Source: an uncultured bacterium
GTDB lineage: Bacteria > Cyanobacteriota > Vampirovibrionia > Gastranaerophilales > Gastranaerophilaceae
Assembly: GCA_902776035.1 (NCBI GenBank)
Contig: CACYOO010000002.1
Location: 103,544-167,543 of the forward strand
Reading direction: 5' to 3'
Length of the DNA: 64,000 bases
Within the stretch, counting starts at the first letter, position 1. Every line of letters starts with the position of its first letter. Both the position numbers and the translations under genes were made by a program. Positions 26,147-33,507 of the stretch are shown one piece after another. The notes under the pieces are model-generated. The model did not search any database. It was not told the origin of the DNA and saw nothing but the letters and a program-made list of their open reading frames with translations.

Positions 26147-26971
26147 ATGAAAAGGGCTATTTATTTAATTGCATACATTATTTTAATTATAACGGCTTTA
26201 AGCATGTTATTTCCTTTTTTTGCGATGATAATATTGGCTTTTACATCAAATGATGCAATATTTTCTAATAGTAATAGCTTATTCAGTTTAAAAATCACTA
26301 CAGAAAACTTTAATCATGTTTTTTCAAATCTGCCTATTACAAAATACTTTTTTAACAGCTTATTTGTCGCATTATTCACAACTTTAGGACAGGTTTCAAT
26401 TGCCTCTTTAGCAGGATTTGCATTTTCAAGATTGAATTTTAAATACAAAAGTTTTTGGTTTACAGTTATTATCATAACAATGATGGTACCTCCGCAAGTT
26501 AATATAATACCGTTATTTTTTCTTATTAAAGAATTACATTTGATAAATACCTATTTCGCAATGATATTACCTGGATTATTTGGCGGATTTGGGGTATTTT
26601 TAATGAAACAATATTTTGACTCTTTACCAAAAGAATTAGAAGATGCGGCAAAAATAGACGGATGCAATATTTTTCAAATATTTTTCAAAGTTGACCTTCC
26701 GCTTGCCCTGCCTGCGTGTGTAACTCTTGCAATTTTTACGTTTGTTACTACATGGAATAGCTTTATGTGGCCATTAATCGTAACAAATACAGATTCTATG
26801 AGAACATTACCTGTTGCTTTAGCCGCATTTAAGGGAAGCTTTAGAGAAATAACTCTTTGGGGTGATTTGCTGGCTTGTTCCGTTGTATGTACTATTCCTG
26901 TTATACTCATATTCTTAGCAGGTAAAAAATACTTTTTACAAAATTTACTTGCAGGAGGAGTTAAAGAATAA
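26147..26971 (+). CDS. Carbohydrate ABC transporter permease (MalG-type), orphan
   Basis: Inner-membrane permease of a CUT1 sugar importer. The 274 residues have about six membrane helices and the EAA loop (LEDAAKIDGCNIFQIFFKVDLPLALPA), which docks the ATPase. An extended frame opens at TTG 26111, but that overlaps the promoter; the ATG at 26147 gives the normal MalG N-terminus (MKRAIYLIAYIILIITALSM). No MalF-type partner, binding protein or ATPase is in the window, so it is split from its operon. It may have partners elsewhere and share a general ATPase such as MsmK/UgpC (inference). It converges on cca with a 10-nt gap. Confidence 0.88.
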   Translation: MKRAIYLIAYIILIITALSMLFPFFAMIILAFTSNDAIFSNSNSLFSLKITTENFNHVFSNLPITKYFFNSLFVALFTTLGQVSIASLAGFAFSRLNFKYKSFWFTVIIITMMVPPQVNIIPLFFLIKELHLINTYFAMILPGLFGGFGVFLMKQYFDSLPKELEDAAKIDGCNIFQIFFKVDLPLALPACVTLAIFTFVTTWNSFMWPLIVTNTDSMRTLPVALAAFKGSFREITLWGDLLACSVVCTIPVILIFLAGKKYFLQNLLAGGVKE

Positions 26972-26981
26972 TTTTTATATT

Positions 26982-28097
26982 TTAACTGTTTTGTTCATAA
27001 AATCGTTTTACAAGCAATAATTCATCTTCTTTTGTAAGATTTCTGTTTAAAAGCTTTTGTTCCGTTAAATATTCAAGACATTGACCTAATTTTTTTGACG
27101 GTTCATATCCCAAATCTGTTACATCTTTTCCTGTTATATTTAATTTTACATATCTTAAATCATCAAGGTATTTTTCCACAGGAGTTATATCATTTAAAAG
27201 AGCATAAATTATTAAACTTTCAATATTTTGTACTGACTTAAATGTAGTGTATATTTCATAATCCGTATTTAAGAAAATTGAAGATATTTTTTTATAATCA
27301 TCTAAAATTCTCTGTTCAATACTTGTGAGTGAAATATTAGACAAGTTAAAACCGCACAAATATATAATCCATATATTTTTAATTTCCTGCTTGTACTTGT
27401 TTACAATATTTTCAACATTAATTTTGTAAGGTATATATTCATCAGGTGATAAAAGCTTGTACATTTTATTTTCTATAAATTGATTTAGAACTTCCTGTTT
27501 ATTCATATTGAAAGCATCAATCAATTCATCTTTCAACCTTTTAAAACACATATCATAATTTACATTGTTTAAATATTCATTTTGCAGAGTTTTTGAATGT
27601 TCATCAAGCTTAAAACCAAACCTTACAGCAAATTTTAAACCTCTTATAATTCGTGTACAATCATCAATAAAGCTTTTATCATGTAAAATTCTTAAAGTTT
27701 TATTTTTCAAATCTTCAATACCATTTGTATAATCTGTTATTTCACCTGTCTTACAGTTTTTTACAAGTGTATTAACAGTAAAATCCCGCCTTTGAACATC
27801 TTCCTGTAAAGAACATCCAATCTCTGTAACAACAGGTAAATGTCCCGCTTTATCATATTTTTCTTTTCTGGTTGAAGTTATATCAACAATGGTATCATCA
27901 AGTTTTAAATGAACAGCTCCAAATTCTTCATTTACTTGTAAAACTGTTTTTATACCTAAACTTTTTACAAATTCAACAGCATTTCCAACATAAGTTAAAT
28001 CAACATCATCACTTTCAATACCAAGTAATTCATCCCTTACTTTTCCTCCAACAAAAAATAATTTATCAGATTTTTCGTATAAATTAATGACATCCAT
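26982..28097 (-). CDS. cca: tRNA nucleotidyltransferase / poly(A) polymerase family protein
   Basis: Class II nucleotidyltransferase that builds or repairs the tRNA 3' CCA end. In 371 residues: GGKVRD at 17-22, the metal-binding DVD at 31-33, EEFGAVHLKL, QRRDFTVN (the template-like region), and DDCTRIIRGLKFAVRFGF. Sequence alone does not tell CCA-adding from A-adding or poly(A) polymerase subtypes; if a second copy exists elsewhere, this could be one of a split pair. The promoter TTGCGG-N17-TAAAAT ends 6 nt before the ATG, so the mRNA looks leaderless. Confidence 0.88.
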   Translation of the reverse strand: MDVINLYEKSDKLFFVGGKVRDELLGIESDDVDLTYVGNAVEFVKSLGIKTVLQVNEEFGAVHLKLDDTIVDITSTRKEKYDKAGHLPVVTEIGCSLQEDVQRRDFTVNTLVKNCKTGEITDYTNGIEDLKNKTLRILHDKSFIDDCTRIIRGLKFAVRFGFKLDEHSKTLQNEYLNNVNYDMCFKRLKDELIDAFNMNKQEVLNQFIENKMYKLLSPDEYIPYKINVENIVNKYKQEIKNIWIIYLCGFNLSNISLTSIEQRILDDYKKISSIFLNTDYEIYTTFKSVQNIESLIIYALLNDITPVEKYLDDLRYVKLNITGKDVTDLGYEPSKKLGQCLEYLTEQKLLNRNLTKEDELLLVKRFYEQNS

Positions 28098-28103
28098 ATA
28101 CGT

Positions 28104-28132
28104 ATTTTAACGTAAATGACTATACACCGCAA
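28104..28132 (-). promoter_or_regulatory. cca promoter, probable leaderless mRNA
   Basis: Minus strand: -35 TTGCGG (28127-28132), 17-nt spacer, -10 TAAAAT (28104-28109), 6 nt to the ATG (28097). No Shine-Dalgarno sequence. Confidence 0.55.
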
Positions 28133-28214
28133 GCAGAGTGTTACTTTTTGTCATTACTACAACTGTAAAAACAGATAATCCATTATTTTTTTCTTGGATT
28201 ATTGGCGGTTCAAA

Positions 28215-28372
28215 ATAAATGAAAAATCACCCCCTCTGTTTCTGTCTTGGATTTGCTCCACGCTCACAGAGTTTCTCTTTCGGGCTTCGCCCTGTCCGTT
28301 CAATCTGTTCGCTATCCGAACTCGTTACACTACGTCCGTCCGCAAATCCGCTCCCCCATCCAGGGGAGAAAT
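28215..28372. repeat. GC-rich intergenic repeat-like block
   Basis: About 160 bp clearly richer in G+C than its surroundings, within a 330-bp gap without a credible gene. It starts near CACCCCCTCTG and ends near CCATCCAGGGGAG, and contains the perfect short hairpin GGGCTTCGCCC (28284-28294). Two overlapping open frames run through it (Ser/Arg/Pro-rich, no ribosome site) and are discarded. The composition points to a mobile or repetitive element, not host coding DNA. Confidence 0.55.
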
Positions 28373-28392
28373 TTAAATTTTTATTTAAAAAA

Positions 28393-28424
28393 CTTCCGAC
28401 GATAGCAAGGTTTGCTGAAAATAC
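28393..28424. repeat. Short repeat, copy 1 (second copy at 29804-29835)
   Basis: Some 31 nt containing CCGACGATAGCAAGG match 29805-29835 (CCGACAATAGCAAGC) with about four differences. Both copies end an intergenic repeat block next to the HTH/HAD genes. Confidence 0.55.
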
Positions 28425-28427
28425 TTT

Positions 28428-28646
28428 TTATTTATCAAAATCAAAAAGATTAGAAAGTTTTATATTTAAAGCTCTTGATATTTTAAATAGCATTATTGTT
28501 GAAGGATTACTTTTTCCTGACTCTATTTTACCTATATATGTTTGATGAATACCTACTTTAAAAGCAAGTGCTTCTTGAGTAAGACCTATTTCTTTTCTAT
28601 AAAACTGTATATTTTTGCCTAACTTTTCAAGAATTTTTGTATTCAT
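28428..28646 (-). CDS. HTH-type (XRE/Cro family) transcriptional regulator, pair 1
   Basis: A 72-residue stand-alone helix-turn-helix protein: NIQFYRKEIGLTQEALAFKVGIHQTYIGKIESGKSNPSTIMLFKI is a textbook Cro/C1 HTH. No other domain. The ATG at 28646 is preferred to an in-frame TTG at 28655. A TATATT box ends 7 nt before it, and two direct repeats (28656-28698) overlap that box, which suggests autorepression. It is divergent from the truncated HAD gene at 28756. Confidence 0.85.
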   Translation of the reverse strand: MNTKILEKLGKNIQFYRKEIGLTQEALAFKVGIHQTYIGKIESGKSNPSTIMLFKISRALNIKLSNLFDFDK

Positions 28647-28655
28647 GGTTGACAA

Positions 28656-28698
28656 TATAGACTGAAATGCTTAAAATTAGTATAGACTGATACGCTTA
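28656..28698. promoter_or_regulatory. Tandem operator-like direct repeats
   Basis: Two 18-nt repeats, TATAGACTGAAATGCTTA (28656-28673) and TATAGACTGATACGCTTA (28681-28698), identical at 16 of 18 positions and spaced 25 bp apart. They lie between the HTH gene and the divergent HAD remnant and overlap the HTH -10 box. Probably the binding sites of the HTH protein at 28428-28646. Confidence 0.55.
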
Positions 28699-28755
28699 TT
28701 ATTGTCGGCAAATATTTAAGTACAGTAATTTTAATTAAATTTTGAGATAAAGATT

Positions 28756-28893
28756 ATGAAAAAGGATTTTGTAAAATACAAAAAAACAATATTAATAGAT
28801 TTAGACGGTGTATTAAATAAATACGACGGTCATTTTGACATAAATAAAATTCCTCCTGTAAGAACAGGTATAAAAGATTTTTATGAAAAATTT
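28756..28893 (+). pseudogene. Truncated HAD-type hydrolase, 5' part (copy 1)
   Basis: The first ~46 codons (YKKTILIDLDGVLNKYDGHF, IPPVRTGIKDFYEKF) are almost identical, also in DNA, to the intact copy at 29224-29574. Similarity stops at about 28893, exactly where the HTH gene on the other strand ends. The frame stays open to 29001 but the rest is antisense to that HTH gene and lacks HAD motifs II-IV. It keeps a ribosome site (GAGATAAAG) and ATG. Judged a remnant. Confidence 0.75.
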
Positions 28894-29105
28894 TATTTAT
28901 TTTTAGGTATAAATTCTAAATTATATCCAAGTATATCAGCAATAATATATGCTTCTTTTAACGTAATTCTATCCAATCGTAATTTATGTGAAAGTTTTTG
29001 AAATGTATATTTTTCCCCTGTTTTTTCACTCATTAATACAGCCAAACGTGTTATCGTAATTCCATTCAAAGCTAATAAAGATTTTATCTTTTCCCTTATT
29101 TTCAT
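28893..29105 (-). CDS. Small HTH-type regulator, pair 2
   Basis: A 70-residue protein, MKIREKIKSLLALNGITITRLAVLMSEKTG..., resembling short phage/plasmid-type HTH domains. The helix-turn-helix would cover about 17-45 and YIIADILGYNLEFI closes the fold. It has no relation in detail to the HTH of pair 1. It is divergent from the intact HAD gene at 29224, with a 118-bp region of AT-rich palindromes (ATTAAT motifs) between them. Its 3' end abuts the truncated HAD copy, which suggests insertion or recombination at this point. Confidence 0.78.
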   Translation of the reverse strand: MKIREKIKSLLALNGITITRLAVLMSEKTGEKYTFQKLSHKLRLDRITLKEAYIIADILGYNLEFIPKNK

Positions 29106-29123
29106 AATATCATTATATTTTTT

Positions 29124-29152
29124 TTGACATTATTAATAAAATTAATTACAAT
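29124..29152 (+). promoter_or_regulatory. Sigma-70 promoter for the HAD gene
   Basis: TTGACA (29124-29129), 17-nt spacer, TACAAT (29147-29152): a near-consensus promoter about 70 nt before the ATG at 29224. The palindrome ATTGATT/AATCAAT lies downstream in the leader, a possible operator for the divergent HTH protein. Confidence 0.6.
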
Positions 29153-29223
29153 ATAATTAATATATAAATTAATTGATTTATATATTAATCAATATATTAC
29201 ATATAAGGATTAATTAAATTAAA

Positions 29224-29574
29224 ATGAATGTAAAAAAATACAAAAAAACAATATTAATAGATTTAGACGGTGTATTAAATCAATACGACGGTCATTTTGA
29301 TGCAAATAATATTCCTCCTGTAAGAGTAGGTGTAAAAGAATTTTTTGAAAAATTTAATTATGATGATTTTGAGTTTAAATTGTTTACTACAAGAAACAAA
29401 ATACTAGCTGTAAAATGGTTGATTGAAAACAACATTGATAAATACTTTATAGATGTAACAAACACTAAAGATTTATGTTATCTATATATAGATGACAGAT
29501 GTATAAGATTTGACGGAGATTATATAAAATTAAAAGACGATATTCAAAATTTTAAAGTTTGGTATAAAAATTAA
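29224..29574 (+). CDS. Small HAD-superfamily hydrolase, intact copy 2
   Basis: A 116-residue minimal HAD phosphatase-like protein. Motif I is DLDGV with D13 and D15; motif II is the Thr of FTTR (about 55-57); motif IV is IDDR (89-92). Family members are often nucleotidases or phosphatases of phage or mobile-element type, but the substrate here is unknown. No signal peptide or cap domain. Preceded by a strong promoter and AAGGAT. It is paired with a divergent HTH gene (28893-29105); the same pairing occurs at 28428/28756 and 54537/55017. Confidence 0.82.
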   Translation: MNVKKYKKTILIDLDGVLNQYDGHFDANNIPPVRVGVKEFFEKFNYDDFEFKLFTTRNKILAVKWLIENNIDKYFIDVTNTKDLCYLYIDDRCIRFDGDYIKLKDDIQNFKVWYKN

Positions 29575-29605
29575 TAACATATAAAATATTTTATAAAAAC
29601 TTTTT

Positions 29606-29968
29606 AACTTAGTTTTATGCATACTTTCTTTTTAAAAAGAAAGTATGAAAGAAAACCCCAAGCGGCTGTTCCGTTCATAAGAAAAATTTACCCTGCATTG
29701 CAAACTCACTTCACTTACGTTCCGTTCAAACAGTGCAATGCTCGACTTGGGTTAAATAGAATTTCTAATTCACTACACAATGCTTGGGATGATATAAATG
29801 TTTTTTCCGACAATAGCAAGCTTTGCCGAAAATATCCGTGAATTAGTAGTAATTAATTTCATATACTAACTAAGCTCATCTGTTTGAAGTGCTGCCAAGC
29901 ACAAGTTATGAGCGGTTAAAAGGATGAACGGTTATATTTTCGTGAAAAGCTTGCGTGGTCGGTGTGAG
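29606..29968. repeat. Intergenic repeat block with perfect palindrome
   Basis: Within a 570-bp gap between the HAD gene and the helicase. It holds a perfect 14-bp inverted repeat (29620-29647, centre TTTTTAAAAA), CCCCAAG...CTTGGG ends (about 29656 and 29748), the second copy of the CCGACAATAGCAAGC repeat (29805-29835), and AAGCTTGCGTG (29946-29956), also found near 19625. An open frame at 29617-29841 is repeat sequence and is not called. The block separates the HAD gene from a duplicate of its own 3' end. Confidence 0.6.
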
Positions 29969-30031
29969 GGAGATTATATAAAATTAAAAGATGAAATTCA
30001 AAATTTTAAGGTTTGGTATAAAAATCAATAG
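29969..30031 (+). pseudogene. HAD hydrolase 3' fragment
   Basis: 21 codons (GDYIKLKDEIQNFKVWYKNQ, stop) that repeat the end of the HAD gene at 29224-29574 with only a few base changes. There is no start codon or motif. It is the 3' remnant of another copy. Confidence 0.8.
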
Positions 30032-30146
30032 TGTATAATAACAAATTCGTATAATCTTATGATGTAGGTATCATTGTTTTATCGTAGAATACTATGAATA
30101 ATAATAGTTTATTATACTGTGGAGAAAAATAAAGGTTATACGATAA

Positions 30147-33100
30147 ATGTTACAAGGATTACAAGAAACTACAAAGGCACTAAATTCGGCATTTAACAAC
30201 AGTTTTGTAAAAAAATTATGTCAATATCTTTATGACTGTGTAAGAGAAGAAGTTCAAAGTTCAACATTTAGAAATTTACAAGGAGATAAAGACAATAAAT
30301 GGATATTCTTAGACGGAGATGAAACCCTTTTTACAAAGGGAGAAGAATATCTAAAGCTTGACGGTGGAAATTCTAAACTTACGGAATTGATGATACAAAG
30401 TGAAAACAATGCAAAAGACAAATATCTTATATACGGATATATGTTTCTTGTCGGTAAAAATACCAAAACAAAACGTCAAAATGAATTTTTAACCCCGCTT
30501 TTGTATGTACCATGTAAATTGGAAAGAAATGGCATAAATATCAACTGTATTCCATTAGATGATGTTGTTTCATTAAATACTGCAGCACTTGCCGGATTAA
30601 TGGAAAAAAGAGATGATGAGGATGAAATTGATTTATTGTTAGAGGGTATTCTTGACGTTGTTCCTGATTTACCGATTACTCAAGAAAAAATGGATATATT
30701 TTTAACAACCTTGAAATCAGTTGTTCCAAATGTTGATATTACATTTTCAACAGAAGAAAAAAGTGAAGACAATGTAGAAAAAGATTTCTACAAATCAGAA
30801 GAAGAAATCGAAGAAGATGATGAAGAAGAAACTTTATCTGCAAATATAATTAAAAAAGTTGATAATGTAAGTGTTAACAAACAATTTGCAATCATTTTAA
30901 CCAAACGTCCTTCTGTTACAGCCGGAGTAATGCATGAATTAATGCAAATTGCGGAAAAACCAAGCGGTATGTATAGAGAAACAGCACTTAATGTAATAAA
31001 TGATGAATATTTACAAGCAAATGAAAAATTAAAAATAAAATCAGATGAAGATGAACAAACAGTATTTTATCCTATTACACCTTTATCATTAAGTGAATCA
31101 CAGGAAAGAGTTTTAGAAAACATAAATAAAAATAAATTTATTGCAGTACAAGGACCTCCGGGAACAGGAAAATCTCAAACTATTGTTAACCTTGTATCAC
31201 ACTTAATTGCAAACGGAAAGACCGTTCTTGTTGCTTCGAAAATGGATAAAGCAGTAGATGTTGTTGCTGACAGATTAAATGAGCTGGGTGCATCTTTTTT
31301 AGCATTAAGAGCAGGTCGTTCCGATTATCAAAAACAATTAAAATACCAGCTTGATGAATTGGTAAATGAAAAAATTGATTTAGACGACGGTGCAGAAGAT
31401 TATCTGACAGCAGATGTTCAAGATATGAAAGAACATCTTGATAAGATAAGAGAACTTGAAAGTAAATGTAATAAAATTATTACTCTTGAAAAAAAATGGC
31501 ACGATATTTTTGAAGACTGCAAAATACTAAAAAAAAGTTTTGAAACAAATAAATTTATAAAAGATATTTTTCCGTCAGATAATATTGAAAAATTAAAATC
31601 TGCAGTAAAAATCATTGATGACAATTTTGATAAAAACGGTTTTTTTGCTGATATAACAAAAAGAAATGCTCGTAACCTTATAAGAAAAATTTTAAAAACA
31701 GAAGATTTTAAAGCAGATACAAGTTCTATGGAAGATTTAAAACTTGAAATAGAATTTGCAAATTATCAAAATGAGCTTAATAAAATTGAAAATGAAATTC
31801 AAAAAATTGGCAACATTCATATTCTGACAAAACAGATAAAACAAATGAAACACAAACAAAAAGATATTGCCGTAAATATTCTTAAAAACACACGCAGACA
31901 ATCTTTAAGGGGATTGATGAATGATAATGTAAAACGTCAGCGATTAAAAGTACATGCACGTTCGCTTGTTGAAAAAAAACATAGATTACAAACAAACATT
32001 CTTGAAACTGAAGACTTTAAACCATTATTAGAAGCATTTCCATGCTGGTGTACAACAACTTATGCAGTATCGGAAACCTTACCGCTAAGACCGGGAATGT
32101 TTGACGTTGCGATAATAGATGAGGCATCTCAATGTGATATTGCAGGTTGTTTTCCAATATTATTCAGAGCAAAAAGAGCTGTTATTGTAGGTGATGACAA
32201 ACAATTACCACATTTGTCATTTTTAGAAAAGGCAAAAGAACAATCATTCCTAAACCAATACGGAATTCCTATTAAATATCAATTAATTTGGAGATATAGA
32301 ACAAATTCTATGTTTGATGTATCCGACTATTATTCAATGAGTTCTGTTATGCTTGATGAACACTTTAGAAGTTTACCACCCGTTATTGATTTTTCCAATA
32401 AAGAATTTTACGGCGGAAAAATCCGTATTATGAGAAAAGATAATATAGAAGAAAAAGTTATAGATTTAATTGAAGTAAAAGACGGTAAGACGGATAAAAC
32501 AATAACAAGAAACTTACCTGAAATAGAAGCTGTTGTAAATACATTACATGAACTTATTATAGAAGATGAAAGGAAAAATCCTAAATACCCTGTTACAATC
32601 GGTATAATTTCACCATTTAGAGCACAGGTTGACCAATTAAAAATATCTGTCAGAAAAGTTATATCTGATTTTATGTTAAAAAAACATCAGGTAGAAATAG
32701 GTACTGCTCATACATTTCAGGGTGATGAGCGTGATATTATGCTAATATCTTGGGCATTTGCAGATAACAGTAAAAATCAAAGTTTAACATTTTTACAAAA
32801 ACCAAATTTGTTTAATGTTGCAATTACAAGAGCAAAAAACAAAGTTATAAATTTTATATCACATGATACATCAACTTTACCTGACGGACATTTCAGAAAT
32901 TATATGTCATACATTAAAGAATATAATGAACATAGAAAAGCTGTTTTAGATTACAAACTTGATGAAAGCATATATAAAAATGAACTTGAGCGTGAAATTG
33001 CAAATGTTTTAAGAAAGTTTGGAAAAACAGTAGTTGCAGGTGCTAATATAGCTAATTTAAGTGCAGACTTAGTTTTTGATAACACTATAGTAGAAGTTGA

Positions 33101-33245
33101 CGGAATGGAAGATACACCTAAAGAAAAAATTTCAGGTATGCGAAAACAAGCTATTTTGGAACGCTCCGGTTATCAGGTTAAACATGTAAGTTTTAGAGAA
33201 TGGCAAAACTCAAAAGAAGCTTGTTTAAAAAATATTTTGGAATGA
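30147..33245 (+). CDS. Superfamily 1 (UPF1-like) helicase with C-terminal Vsr/REase-like nuclease domain
   Basis: A 1032-residue helicase-nuclease, plausibly a defence or DNA-processing protein. Walker A GPPGTGKS (336-343) follows SLSESQERVLENI. A long coiled-coil/1B insertion spans about 420-620. Motif II is IIDEASQ (D658, E659), motif III GDDKQLPH (682-689), motif V TFQGDERD (856-863) and motif VI VAITRAKNK (891-899). Residues about 940-1032 (NELEREIANVL, SADLVFDNTIVEVDG, KQAILERSGYQVKHVSF) fit a PD-(D/E)xK/Vsr fold with D974, E983 and D985. Residues 200-232 are very acidic. AAAGG lies 11 nt before the ATG. It stands alone, next to the HTH/HAD patch and repeats, with no methylase or partner. 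Confidence 0.88.
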   Translation: MLQGLQETTKALNSAFNNSFVKKLCQYLYDCVREEVQSSTFRNLQGDKDNKWIFLDGDETLFTKGEEYLKLDGGNSKLTELMIQSENNAKDKYLIYGYMFLVGKNTKTKRQNEFLTPLLYVPCKLERNGININCIPLDDVVSLNTAALAGLMEKRDDEDEIDLLLEGILDVVPDLPITQEKMDIFLTTLKSVVPNVDITFSTEEKSEDNVEKDFYKSEEEIEEDDEEETLSANIIKKVDNVSVNKQFAIILTKRPSVTAGVMHELMQIAEKPSGMYRETALNVINDEYLQANEKLKIKSDEDEQTVFYPITPLSLSESQERVLENINKNKFIAVQGPPGTGKSQTIVNLVSHLIANGKTVLVASKMDKAVDVVADRLNELGASFLALRAGRSDYQKQLKYQLDELVNEKIDLDDGAEDYLTADVQDMKEHLDKIRELESKCNKIITLEKKWHDIFEDCKILKKSFETNKFIKDIFPSDNIEKLKSAVKIIDDNFDKNGFFADITKRNARNLIRKILKTEDFKADTSSMEDLKLEIEFANYQNELNKIENEIQKIGNIHILTKQIKQMKHKQKDIAVNILKNTRRQSLRGLMNDNVKRQRLKVHARSLVEKKHRLQTNILETEDFKPLLEAFPCWCTTTYAVSETLPLRPGMFDVAIIDEASQCDIAGCFPILFRAKRAVIVGDDKQLPHLSFLEKAKEQSFLNQYGIPIKYQLIWRYRTNSMFDVSDYYSMSSVMLDEHFRSLPPVIDFSNKEFYGGKIRIMRKDNIEEKVIDLIEVKDGKTDKTITRNLPEIEAVVNTLHELIIEDERKNPKYPVTIGIISPFRAQVDQLKISVRKVISDFMLKKHQVEIGTAHTFQGDERDIMLISWAFADNSKNQSLTFLQKPNLFNVAITRAKNKVINFISHDTSTLPDGHFRNYMSYIKEYNEHRKAVLDYKLDESIYKNELEREIANVLRKFGKTVVAGANIANLSADLVFDNTIVEVDGMEDTPKEKISGMRKQAILERSGYQVKHVSFREWQNSKEACLKNILE

Positions 33246-33263
33246 AATGAATTTTAAAAATAA

Positions 33264-33293
33264 AAAAGCCCTATGTGGAACCATAGGGCTTTT
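33264..33293. terminator. Strong bidirectional terminator
   Basis: A 12-bp stem (33264-33275 with 33282-33293, core GCCCTATG/CATAGGGC, loop TGGAAC). On the plus strand it ends the helicase gene. On the minus strand it is followed by T6 and serves the small gene at 33346-33507. Confidence 0.9.
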
Positions 33294-33345
33294 GAAAATA
33301 ATAAAACTCTCAACTATCTCACAATTATACTCTTTTAATTCTCAA

Positions 33346-33507
33346 TTATTTAACCATCACCATAGTTTGCGGCATTTCAGCATTTTTCTGCATCATTTGT
33401 GCATTTGCCATTGCCATTGAACGTCTTTTTCTTGCTCCTCTTAAGATAAATTCAACTCCATTATCAACATTACAACTTGGTGTATAAATTCTTCTTAACA
33501 TAAGCAT
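33346..33507 (-). CDS. 53-residue basic Met-rich small protein
   Basis: Short gene read from the minus strand: starts MLMLRRIYTPSCNVDNGV, has a basic middle (RGARKRRSM) and ends Met/Gln-rich (NAQMMQKNAEMPQTMVMVK). AAAAAGGGGAT just before the ATG is an excellent ribosome site, and a terminator follows the stop by about 50 nt, so transcription and translation signals are both present. No family recognised and no membrane segment. Confidence 0.6.
   Translation of the reverse strand: MLMLRRIYTPSCNVDNGVEFILRGARKRRSMAMANAQMMQKNAEMPQTMVMVK

Noticed and set aside
28194..28545. Two overlapping open frames across the GC-rich block
   Set aside because: Translations are Ser/Arg/Pro-rich and follow the repeat composition; no ribosome site, and the second runs antisense into the HTH gene.
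29617..29841. 74-codon open frame between the HAD gene and the helicase
   Set aside because: It consists of the palindrome and repeat sequence and has no ribosome site or recognisable fold.
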